Shown piece by piece: positions 17,001-26,622 of a DNA stretch of 64,000 nt. Source of the stretch: Reyranella sp. (GTDB lineage Bacteria > Pseudomonadota > Alphaproteobacteria > Reyranellales > Reyranellaceae); NCBI RefSeq assembly GCF_004297265.1, contig NZ_SCUT01000065.1, positions 62,001-126,000 of the forward strand, in the 5' to 3' direction. Below the pieces are notes generated by a model. It saw only the letters and a program-made list of their open reading frames with translations. It had not been told where the DNA came from and did not search any database. Position 1 is the stretch's first letter; each line of letters opens with the position of its first letter. The position numbers were made by a program, and so were the translations under genes.

Positions 17001-20000
17001 CGACGCCGGCAGCTTGCGGATCAAGCCTGCCGAGGCGGTCTCGCTACGCCTCATTGCTCGCCAGACGTGGCGCTTCTTCGAGACGTTCGTCACCGAGGCG
17101 GACAACATGCTGCCGCCGGACAATTTCCAGGAGGCGCCGACGCCTGCCGTGGCGCATCGCACGTCGCCGACCAATCTCGGTCTGCTGCTTCTTTCGACGG
17201 CCGCTGCCCGCGAGTTCGGCTGGATCGGCACCGCCGAGGCGGTGGAGCGTCTTGAAGCCACCCTCGCGACAATGGAGAGGCTGCAACGGTTCCGCGGCCA
17301 TTTCTTCAACTGGTACGACACGAGTGATCTGCGTGCCCTCGAACCGCGCTACGTCTCGACGGTGGACAGCGGAAACCTCGCCGGACACCTGATCGCGCTG
17401 GCCAACGCCTGTGGCGCCTGGCGCACACGAGATTCCGCGAAGCCCGATGGCGCGCGCGGCGTTTCCGACAGTCTCGACCTCGCTCGCGAGGCTCTGACGG
17501 CGCTGTCTGACGATCGCCGCACCCATCTCGTCACCCGGCCCGAACTCGTCCGGGCGTTCGACGGGCTGGCGGCCGCCCTGTCCGAGACGCCAGTCCGACT
17601 CGAAGCGGTGCTATCGCTGGCGGAGACCGCCGTCGACCTGGCGCGCACGCTCGCGAGCGAGCGCGCCGATCCGGAGAGCGCCGACATGCTGTTCTGGATC
17701 GAGGCGGCTCACCGCACGGTTGCCAGCCATCATCGCGACGCCCGGGCCGACGGGATGACGGGCGATCTGGTCCGTCGCCTGCTCACGATCGAGACATCCA
17801 CACGCGCCATGGCGGGCGCCATGGAATTCGACTTCCTGTTCGATGAGCGGCGCCGACTGTTGTCGATCGGCTTCCTGGTCGCCGAAGACCGGCTCGACGT
17901 CAATTGCTACGACCTTCTTGCCTCCGAGGCGCGGCTCGCGAGCTTCGTCGCCATCGCGGCGGGCAACATCCCGGCACGACACTGGTTCCGGCTGGGCCGT
18001 GAAGTGACGCCGGTCGCCCGCAGCGCGGCCCTGGTCTCGTGGTCGGGATCGATGTTCGAGTATCTGATGCCGTCGCTTGTGATGCGCGCGCCGCTCGGCA
18101 GCCTGCTCGAAAAGACCAACCGTCTCGTCGTCCGCCGGCAGATCCAGTATGCGACCGAACTCGGTCTGCCGTGGGGGATATCGGAGTCGGCCTACAATGC
18201 GCGCGACAAGGAATTCACCTACCAGTATTCGAATTTCGGCGTGCCCGGGCTCGGCTTCAAGCGCGGCCTGAGCGAGAATCTCGTCATTGCGCCCTATGCC
18301 ACCGGCCTGGCCGCCATGGTCGATCCTGCTGCTGCGGTCACCAACTTCGAACGGCTGGCCGCCTTCGGAGCACGCGGCCGCTACGGCTTCTACGAGGCGC
18401 TCGATTTCACGCCCTCGCGTCTGCCGGATGGCGAGGGACGTGCGGTCGTGCTTGCCTACATGGCCCATCACCAGGGCATGACGGTGGTCGCCATTGCCAA
18501 CGCCTTGCTCGACGGCGTGATGCGCTCACGCTTCCATGCCGAGCCGGGAGTCCAGGCGACGGAGCTGCTGCTGCAGGAGCGGGCGCCGCGCGATGTCGCG
18601 GTCGCCCATCCGCGCGCCGACGAGGTCGGCACCAGTGCGCTGGCAAGAGATGTCGAGCCGGCGCTGGTGCGGCGCTTGCGCAATCCGCACGCCGCCAGCC
18701 CCTCGGTGCACCTCCTGTCGAACGGACGCTATTCCGTCATGCTGACGGCAGCGGGCTCCGGCTACAGTCAATGGGGCAGCCAGGCGGTGACCCGGTGGCG
18801 CGAGGACACGACGCGCGACGACTGGGGGAGTTACATCTTCTTGCGCGACGTCGAGACGGGCGCAGTCTGGTCGGCCACCGCCCAGCCGTGTGGCCGGCCC
18901 CCCGATCGCTACGAAGTGATGTTCGCGGAGGATCGCGCCGAGTTCGTGCGCCACGATGGTACGCTGGTCACCAGCCTCGACGTCGTCGTCTCGCCGGAAG
19001 ACGATGCGGAGGTCAGGCGCGTGACGTTGACCAATGCCGGGAGCCTGCCGCGTACCGTCGAGCTGACGTCTTATTCCGAAATTGTCCTGGCGCCGCGCGG
19101 CGCGGATGCAGCGCATCAGGCCTTCTCCAAGATGTTCGTACACACCGAATATCTGCCGGCCACCGGGGCGCTGCTGGCCACGCGCCGGCGCCGCGGGCCG
19201 GACGAGCCCGAACTGTGGGCCGCCCAGCTGGCGGTGGTGGAAGGCTTGGCCGTGGGCGAGATCGAGGTCGAGACGGATCGCGCCCGCTTCATCGGTCGCG
19301 GCAACGAGATCGGCGACGCGATCGCGGTGACCGACGGTCGCCGGCTCTCCGGCACGGTGGGGTCGGTCCTGGATCCGGTGTTTGCACTGCGCCGGCGCCT
19401 GCAGGTGCCCGCAGGCGGCATGGCGCGGATCGCCTTCTGGACGGTCGTCGCATCGTCACGCGATTCGTTGCTCGACGCCATCGACCGCCACCTCGACGTC
19501 AATGCGTTCACGCGCGCCACGACGCTCGCCTGGACGCAGGCGCAGGTTCAGCTTCGCCATCTCGACATCGATGCGGTCGAGGCGAGCTACTTCCAGCGTC
19601 TGGCGGGGTACGTGCTTTACGCCAGTCCGGCGCTGCGTTCATCGCCCGATGCGATTCGGCGCGGCCTGGCCGCGCCGCCGACCCTGTGGTCGCAAGGCAT
19701 CTCCGGTGATCTGCCGATCGTTCTGGTGCGCGTCGAGGAGGTCGAGGACACGGGCATCGTGCGCGAGCTGTTGCGCGCACGCGAATATTGGCGACTCAAG
19801 GGTCTGTCGGTCGATCTCGTGATCCTGAACGAGCGCAGCACCTCCTACGTGCAGGATCTCCAATCCATGCTGGAGACCCTGGTTCGCGCCAGCCGGTCCC
19901 GAACCCATCTCGGGGTCGAGGATGCACCGGGCGCCGTCTTCGTCCTGCGTACCGATCTGATCTCCGCCGAGACCCGCGCACTCCTGCTTGCCCTGGCCCG

Positions 20001-22563
20001 CGTGGTGCTGCGCGGCGGCCGTGGCAGCCTGTCGGACCAGCTCGGTCGCCTCAAGTCGCCGCGTGGCGTGGCGCCACCGCTCCGTCGTGCCGTGGCGAGG
20101 GAGGCCGGCGCGAAGCCATTGCCGCCGCAGCCGGTGGCGCTGGGTGCGCTGCAGTTCTTCAATGGACTGGGCGGCTTCTCGCCCGATGGCCGGGAGTACG
20201 TCACTGTACTCGGCCCCGGGCAGTCGACACCGGCGCCATGGATCAACGTGATCTCGAATGCGTCATTCGGCTTTCAGGTGGCGGCCGATGGCGGCGGCTA
20301 CACCTGGTCGCAGAACAGCCGCGACAACCAGCTCACGCCCTGGTCCAACGATCCGGTTGTCGACCGGCCGGGCGAGGCGTTCTATGTGCGTGACCTCGAC
20401 AGTGGCGAATTGTGGACGCCGACGGCGCGGCCGGTGCGCCTCGCGCAGGCGACCTACATCGTCCGGCACGGGCGCGGCTACAGCCGGTTCGAACTGGTGG
20501 CGAACGGCATCGCGCTCGATCTGCTGCAATACGTTCCCTTGGGCGATTCCCTCAAAATCTCGCGGCTCACCCTCCGCAACATCTCCGATCGGCCGCGCCG
20601 GCTCTCGGTCACCGCCTATGTCGAATGGGTCCTGGGCCTTGCCCGCGGCGCCGCCGGCCCGACGGTCGTCACGGAGCGGGACGGCGAGACCGGTGCGATT
20701 TTCGCGCGCAACAGATGGAATCTCCACCATGGCGGCCGGGTCGCATTTGCCGATCTCTCCGGGCGCCAGACCGCCTGGACGGGCGATCGCGGCGAGTTCT
20801 TCGGCCGCAACGGCAGGATGGACAATCCCGTTGCGCTCAGCGCCGATCTGCCGCTGTCGCAGCGCCTCGGCGCCGGCCTCGATCCGTGCGCTGCCTTGCA
20901 GACCGCCGTCGACCTGAAGCCAGGCGGCGTGCACGAGGTCGTGTGCTTCCTGGGCCAGGCGGCCGATGAGGCCGAGGCGCGTGCATTGATCGCGCGGTAC
21001 AGGGTTGCCGATCTGGCCACCGTGCATCGCGAGGCCGTTGAGTTCTGGGACGGCGTCCTGGGCACCGTGCAGGTGAAGACCCCCGATCCCGCGACCGACA
21101 TCCTGTTGAACGGATGGCTGCTCTACCAGTCTCTGGCCTGCCGCTACTGGGCCCGTTCGGCCTTCTATCAGGCGAGCGGCGCCTACGGCTTCCGCGACCA
21201 GCTCCAGGATGCAATGTCGCTGGCCGTGCCGATGCCTGCGCTGGCGCGCGCCCACATCCTGCGCGCGGCGTCGCGGCAGTTCGTCGAGGGCGATGTCCAG
21301 CATTGGTGGTTCCCGATCGCGGGTCAGGGCGTGCGCACGCGCATCTCGGACGACCGCGCATGGCTCGCCACCGTGGCCGCGCATTATGTCGAGACCACCG
21401 GCGATGGCGCGATCCTCGACGAGCCCGTTTCTTTCCTCGAGGGTCCGGCGCTGCGCGAGGGCGAGCACGATCTCTACTTCCAGCCGGAACAAGCGGACGA
21501 GGCCGCGTCGCTGTTCGAACACTGCGCACGCGGCCTCGATCTCAGTCTGGCCACCGGCGCGCACGGCCTGCCGCTGATCGGCACCGGCGACTGGAACGAC
21601 GGCATGAACCGGGTGGGCGAGGCGGGTCGGGGCGAGAGCGTCTGGCTCGGCTGGTTCCTGTACGCGGCCCTGCTTGCGTTCGCGCCAATTGCCGAACGCC
21701 GCGGCGAAACGCGACGGGCGGCCCGCTGGATCGCTCATGCCGGGGCACTGAAGGCTGCGCTCGACCGCGAAGCGTGGGACGGTGCCTGGTACCGTCGCGG
21801 CTACTATGACGACGGCACGCTCCTGGGCTCGGCCACGAGCGAAGAGTGTCGCATCGATTCCATCGCCCAGTCGTGGGCCGCAATCTCGGGTGCGGCCGAT
21901 CCCTCGCGAGCCGTGCAGGCCATGGAGTCGCTCGACGAGATGCTCGTGCATCGCGGCGACCGACTGGCGCTGCTGTTCACGCCGCCCTTCGACAGGACTC
22001 CGCTCGATCCCGGTTACATCAAGGGCTATCCGCCCGGCATTCGCGAGAATGGCGGGCAGTACACGCATGCAGCAGCCTGGTCGATCATGGGCTTCGCGGC
22101 CTTGGGCCAGGGCGACAAGGCGCATGAGCTGTTTGCGCTGCTCAACCCGATCAACCACACGGCGACCCGTGCTGGCGTGTTGCGCTACAAGGTCGAACCT
22201 TATGTCGTGGCGGCCGATGTCTACTCGGTGCCACCGCATGTGGGACGCGGGGGATGGACCTGGTATACCGGCTCGGCGGGCTGGCTCCATCGTGCCGGGA
22301 TCGAGTCGATCCTCGGCCTGAAGGTGAAGGGTGACCGGTTCGAGGTGGCGCCCTGCCTGCCAACCGCCTGGCCGGGTTTCGAGATGACCCTCACTTTGCG
22401 CGGGTCGGTGTACGAGATCGTAGTGCGCAATCCCGACGGCGTCAGCCGCGGAGTCGTCGCCGTCGAGTTGGACGGGGTGCCGCAGCCGGTTGCTGACGGT
22501 AAGGCCATGGTCCGTCTGGGCAACGACGCCGCCCGAAGGACCGTCGCTGTGACGCTGGGCTGA
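14023..22563 (+). CDS. ndvB: Cyclic beta-1,2-glucan synthase (NdvB/ChvB family)
   Basis: Inner-membrane enzyme of 2846 residues, the usual size for the family, which makes periplasmic cyclic beta-1,2-glucans for osmotic adaptation and host interaction. Order: cytoplasmic N-terminus (1-400); TM segments about 408-458; a GT84 glycosyltransferase region with the DxD-like D627-S-D629 in TLDSDTRLPRDA and QHRWARGDWQ near 773; TM clusters about 823-907 and 950-988; then a long C-terminal half ending in a GH94 phosphorylase-like region, with the catalytic-type Asp D2526 in GTGDWNDGMNRVG, which in this family controls ring size. The start is TTG at 14023, with no in-frame ATG nearby upstream. No glucan exporter gene (ndvA) is adjacent. 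Confidence 0.95.
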   Translation: MKSFAWRAFGRARPPAIREDEDAIRSELFGIERLEQHARSLAAHQPVHPGLTPGKSLVVRLRANERVLLEAYRSIAAAVDAGRTVTPAAEWLLDNFHLVERQVREVRTDLPAGYYRQLAKLSEGPLAGYPRVFGLAWAFVAHTDSRFDPETLTRFVRAYQTVQPLTIGELWAVAITLRIVLVENLRRSASRIVNRRAEREQADLVADRLLGLQDHAADPAALQPYDRGGFSEGFAVQLVHRLRDQDPETTPAVGWLEKRLARDGTSADELVRRDHQLQGATNVTVRNIITSMRLVSDVDWAKLFEEVSPVDDVLRTGGVFVDMDFATRNLYRTAIEQIARGTTLDEPEIARRALGMAAHCPVGDDGDGRRREPGFHLIGSGRRAFERSVGFRTKGLTVRRRLLRTGLAGYVAGVAVTAGLVLLLPLLGLSLLGLQGPLLLGMAAAGLLPALDAALLLVNRLITGGFGATLLPSLELRDGVPAHLRTVVAIPTLLTTQTTIEELIESLEVHHLSNPAGAIHFALLSDWTDAPAESMPEDAALLATAVEGIARLNRRYPAEQGVDRFFLFHRRRGWNEAQGAWIGWERKRGKLHELNHLLRGSTGTTFVAAPGASRALPADVRYVVTLDSDTRLPRDAIVRLVGKMAHPLNRPRLDVSRRRVIEGYGVLQPRVTPSLPVGAEGSRFQRIFSNNSGIDPYASAVSDVYQDLFGEGSYSGKGIYDIDAFEASLRGRVPDSMMLSHDLFEGTFARSGLASDIEVVEEFPARYDVAAARQHRWARGDWQLLPWMLGVVKSTEPGAQTEFLPAIGFWKMFDNLRRTLSAPAAILSLLAGWTLPLGPAMVWTGFVLLVIALPTLLPAIAGLFPRHAKITARSHLDALWSDVVSAALQTALLVTFLGHHAWLMADAIGRTLFRLVASHRRLLEWITAAQSKQSVRAGWLGLYGKMAGSVTVALVAACVVWLAGAAAIPVAAPFVLAWLLAPAVAAWVSRPPRDAGSLRIKPAEAVSLRLIARQTWRFFETFVTEADNMLPPDNFQEAPTPAVAHRTSPTNLGLLLLSTAAAREFGWIGTAEAVERLEATLATMERLQRFRGHFFNWYDTSDLRALEPRYVSTVDSGNLAGHLIALANACGAWRTRDSAKPDGARGVSDSLDLAREALTALSDDRRTHLVTRPELVRAFDGLAAALSETPVRLEAVLSLAETAVDLARTLASERADPESADMLFWIEAAHRTVASHHRDARADGMTGDLVRRLLTIETSTRAMAGAMEFDFLFDERRRLLSIGFLVAEDRLDVNCYDLLASEARLASFVAIAAGNIPARHWFRLGREVTPVARSAALVSWSGSMFEYLMPSLVMRAPLGSLLEKTNRLVVRRQIQYATELGLPWGISESAYNARDKEFTYQYSNFGVPGLGFKRGLSENLVIAPYATGLAAMVDPAAAVTNFERLAAFGARGRYGFYEALDFTPSRLPDGEGRAVVLAYMAHHQGMTVVAIANALLDGVMRSRFHAEPGVQATELLLQERAPRDVAVAHPRADEVGTSALARDVEPALVRRLRNPHAASPSVHLLSNGRYSVMLTAAGSGYSQWGSQAVTRWREDTTRDDWGSYIFLRDVETGAVWSATAQPCGRPPDRYEVMFAEDRAEFVRHDGTLVTSLDVVVSPEDDAEVRRVTLTNAGSLPRTVELTSYSEIVLAPRGADAAHQAFSKMFVHTEYLPATGALLATRRRRGPDEPELWAAQLAVVEGLAVGEIEVETDRARFIGRGNEIGDAIAVTDGRRLSGTVGSVLDPVFALRRRLQVPAGGMARIAFWTVVASSRDSLLDAIDRHLDVNAFTRATTLAWTQAQVQLRHLDIDAVEASYFQRLAGYVLYASPALRSSPDAIRRGLAAPPTLWSQGISGDLPIVLVRVEEVEDTGIVRELLRAREYWRLKGLSVDLVILNERSTSYVQDLQSMLETLVRASRSRTHLGVEDAPGAVFVLRTDLISAETRALLLALARVVLRGGRGSLSDQLGRLKSPRGVAPPLRRAVAREAGAKPLPPQPVALGALQFFNGLGGFSPDGREYVTVLGPGQSTPAPWINVISNASFGFQVAADGGGYTWSQNSRDNQLTPWSNDPVVDRPGEAFYVRDLDSGELWTPTARPVRLAQATYIVRHGRGYSRFELVANGIALDLLQYVPLGDSLKISRLTLRNISDRPRRLSVTAYVEWVLGLARGAAGPTVVTERDGETGAIFARNRWNLHHGGRVAFADLSGRQTAWTGDRGEFFGRNGRMDNPVALSADLPLSQRLGAGLDPCAALQTAVDLKPGGVHEVVCFLGQAADEAEARALIARYRVADLATVHREAVEFWDGVLGTVQVKTPDPATDILLNGWLLYQSLACRYWARSAFYQASGAYGFRDQLQDAMSLAVPMPALARAHILRAASRQFVEGDVQHWWFPIAGQGVRTRISDDRAWLATVAAHYVETTGDGAILDEPVSFLEGPALREGEHDLYFQPEQADEAASLFEHCARGLDLSLATGAHGLPLIGTGDWNDGMNRVGEAGRGESVWLGWFLYAALLAFAPIAERRGETRRAARWIAHAGALKAALDREAWDGAWYRRGYYDDGTLLGSATSEECRIDSIAQSWAAISGAADPSRAVQAMESLDEMLVHRGDRLALLFTPPFDRTPLDPGYIKGYPPGIRENGGQYTHAAAWSIMGFAALGQGDKAHELFALLNPINHTATRAGVLRYKVEPYVVAADVYSVPPHVGRGGWTWYTGSAGWLHRAGIESILGLKVKGDRFEVAPCLPTAWPGFEMTLTLRGSVYEIVVRNPDGVSRGVVAVELDGVPQPVADGKAMVRLGNDAARRTVAVTLG

Positions 22564-22566
22564 GCG

Positions 22567-22701
22567 CTATTTGCGCTTGGCCGTGGCAGCGGGTTTCACG
22601 GGCGAGGCCATGGCCGACGCGAAAGTCGGTGCGACGATCTTGGCTTTGTTTTGCTTGGGCTTCTTCGCCTCGCGGTTGCCGCGGCGATGCTTCATGGACA
22701 T
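22567..22701 (-). CDS. 44-residue basic protein
   Basis: Short frame starting MSMKHRRGNREAKKPKQNK and ending AATAKRK, very rich in Lys and Arg in both ends. It starts at the ATG at 22701 (or 22695) with AGGAAA about 11 bases upstream and stops 4 bases from the end of the convergent ndvB. Short proteins with the opening KHRRGNREAKKPK occur in many alphaproteobacteria, which is why I consider it real. Function unknown; the composition suggests nucleic-acid or ribosome contact (inference). Confidence 0.65.
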   Translation of the reverse strand: MSMKHRRGNREAKKPKQNKAKIVAPTFASAMASPVKPAATAKRK

Positions 22702-22804
22702 GGGAATATTGGTTTCCTGGCGTCGATGCGGAGAAAATCTCAGCTTCGTCGGGCCATGGGTTCATCCTACGCGCTTTGCCGTACGAAGTACGATTAATGA
22801 CGCG

Positions 22805-23044
22805 CTAGTTCAGCGCCTCCACTTGGGCGACCACCGCGTGCGCGCGAGAAGACGGGGCTCGCGCGGGCGTGGCCGACTGCGAATGCGGCACGGCGCGCTC
22901 GCCGACGGTGAATGCGGCCACCAGGAAAAGCAGCCCTCCCGCGACGGTGCTCAGCCCGTAGCCCCAGCCAGCGCTATGCCGCCAGCATGGAAAAGCCGCG
23001 ATGCCCACGGCCGCCAATAGCACGGCGAGGCTCAATCCCAACAT
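22805..23044 (-). CDS. Small membrane protein, DUF3309-like
   Basis: 79 residues. Residues 1-50 resemble DUF3309: a first TM helix (about 2-18), the P-x-W-x-HS-x-x-WGYG motif (here PCWRHSAGWGYG, 19-30) and a second TM helix (31-48). A soluble tail of about 30 residues (ERAVPHSQSATPARAP onward) is longer than in most members. AGGGG sits just upstream of the ATG at 23044. Divergent from recQ. Function unknown. Confidence 0.72.
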   Translation of the reverse strand: MLGLSLAVLLAAVGIAAFPCWRHSAGWGYGLSTVAGGLLFLVAAFTVGERAVPHSQSATPARAPSSRAHAVVAQVEALN

Positions 23045-23200
23045 TTGTATCCCCTATCGTTGATGGATGAACGAGCACGGAGAGTGCGGGTTCCATCCTG
23101 GGATGGTCTTTTGGATACGGTGTTGGCGGGAGAGCCATCCCTCAGCGACGGCATTCCACATGGTCGCAGGCGGGCCTGGAGGGGTAGTTTGCCGCCAACA

Positions 23201-25018
<1,818 letters not shown>

Positions 25019-25128
25019 CGGGGGCGAACCCGGAACTTTTCGCCTCTTTTCTTCGTTGTGAAGGTCGCCTTTGCCTGTTCGCGGGCAGGCGATCCAAGCG
25101 GCCTGCGGGCGGAGATCAGAGAGGAACC

Positions 25129-26622
25129 ATGGACGCCAGGGAGGGTACATCCAAAGACCGGACCGGCGTACCGGGTCTCGACGAAATTCTACTGGGCGGG
25201 CTGGCGTCCGGCCGGGTCTTCCTGCTCGAGGGAAGTCCCGGAACGGGCAAGACCACCATGGCCCTGCGATTCCTGCTGGAGGGAGCCCGGGCAGGCGAGC
25301 GCGGCCTTTATGTAACCCTGTCCGAGACCGCCAAGGAGTTGCACCACACCGCGGAGGCCCACGGCTGGGAGCTTGACGGCAAGATCGAGGTCTTCGAGGT
25401 CGTGCCGCCGGAGAGCCTGCTCGATGCCGACCAGCAGCAGAGCCTGCTGTATTCCTCCGACCTCGAACTCGGCGAGACAGTGAAGCTCATCTTCCAGGCG
25501 GTCGAGCGCAGCAAGGCGCAACGTATTGTGCTCGATTCGCTGTCGGAGATCCGGCTGCTTGCCCAGAGTTCGCTGCGCTATCGGCGGCAGATCCTGGCGC
25601 TGAAGCACTATTTCGCGCGTCACGGCGCCACTGTCCTGATGCTCGACGACCTCACGACGGATGTGCTCGACAAGACGGTTCACAGCGTCGCGCACGGCGT
25701 GATCCGGCTGGAGGAACTCACGCCGGACTACGGTGCCGAGCGCCGGCGGCTGCGCATCGTGAAGTATCGCGCGCAGGGGTTCCGGGGTGGCTACCATGAT
25801 TTCGTCATTCGCGCCGGCGGGGCGCAGGTGTTCCCCCGTCTGGTTGCAGCGGAGCACCGCCGCGATTTCGAGCGCGGGCGGATCGGAACGGGCCTGCCAG
25901 CGTTCGATACACTCCTGGGCGGCGGGATCGAGCAGGGCTCCAGTACCTTGCTGGTCGGACCGGCCGGTTCGGGCAAGACCACGCTGGCCTGGCAGTTCGT
26001 GGCAGAAGCAATTCGCAAGGGCGACAAGGCCGCGATGTTCGTGTTCGACGAAGAGATCGGTCTCATTTTCGATCGTGCCAAGCCTCTGGGGTTCGATTTT
26101 CCAGCCATGCAGGCGACCGGCAGGCTACAGATCATGCAGCTCGATGCGGCCGAGTTGTCACCGGGAGAGTTCGCGCACAACGTCCGGCTGGTGGCGAACG
26201 ATCCCGCAATGAAGACTGTCGTTATCGACAGTCTGAACGGCTATCAGGCCGCCATGCCGGAGGAGAACTCGCTCGTCCTGCACATGCACGAGTTGATCCA
26301 GTACCTCAACCGCACTGGCGTTTCGACCTTCGTCACAATGGCGCAGCAGGGAATCATCGGCGAGATGAAGTCGCCGGTGGACGTCACCTATCTGGCCGAC
26401 GCCGTGATCCTGCTGCGCTTCTTCGAGGCGGAAGGGGCGGTTCGACGGGCCTTGTCCGTGATCAAGAAAAGGGGTGGCAGGCACGAGGACACGATCCGCG
26501 AATTCTGGCTGGACCGGGGACTTCACATTGGCGAACCGCTTTCGCAGTTTCATGGTGTGCTGCGGGGAACACCCATGCTGCCGGGCAATCGCGCGCCTGT
26601 CCGACCGGTATCGCGCGAATGA
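25129..26622 (+). CDS. KaiC-like two-domain RecA-fold ATPase
   Basis: 497 residues with two KaiC-type ATPase domains in tandem: CI-like with Walker A GSPGTGKTT (35-43), and CII-like with GPAGSGKTT (near 277-285). The second domain has an acidic pair (FVFDEEIG) near where KaiC carries its catalytic glutamates; the first has VTLSETAKE, with a single Glu. There is no KaiA or KaiB gene nearby, so this is a KaiC-family signalling ATPase rather than a clock. GAGGAA precedes the ATG at 25129. The stop overlaps the start of a hybrid histidine kinase (ATGA), which strongly suggests translation coupling and a shared pathway. Confidence 0.88.
   Translation: MDAREGTSKDRTGVPGLDEILLGGLASGRVFLLEGSPGTGKTTMALRFLLEGARAGERGLYVTLSETAKELHHTAEAHGWELDGKIEVFEVVPPESLLDADQQQSLLYSSDLELGETVKLIFQAVERSKAQRIVLDSLSEIRLLAQSSLRYRRQILALKHYFARHGATVLMLDDLTTDVLDKTVHSVAHGVIRLEELTPDYGAERRRLRIVKYRAQGFRGGYHDFVIRAGGAQVFPRLVAAEHRRDFERGRIGTGLPAFDTLLGGGIEQGSSTLLVGPAGSGKTTLAWQFVAEAIRKGDKAAMFVFDEEIGLIFDRAKPLGFDFPAMQATGRLQIMQLDAAELSPGEFAHNVRLVANDPAMKTVVIDSLNGYQAAMPEENSLVLHMHELIQYLNRTGVSTFVTMAQQGIIGEMKSPVDVTYLADAVILLRFFEAEGAVRRALSVIKKRGGRHEDTIREFWLDRGLHIGEPLSQFHGVLRGTPMLPGNRAPVRPVSRE

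Noticed and set aside
14029..22290. Long antisense frames opposite ndvB (772 and 675 residues)
   Set aside because: Their composition is that of a reversed GC-rich gene, with no start signals or recognisable motif.
25129..26622. A circadian KaiABC clock
   Set aside because: Only a KaiC-like ATPase is present; no kaiA or kaiB-like gene lies nearby, and such ATPases are common in non-clock signalling.
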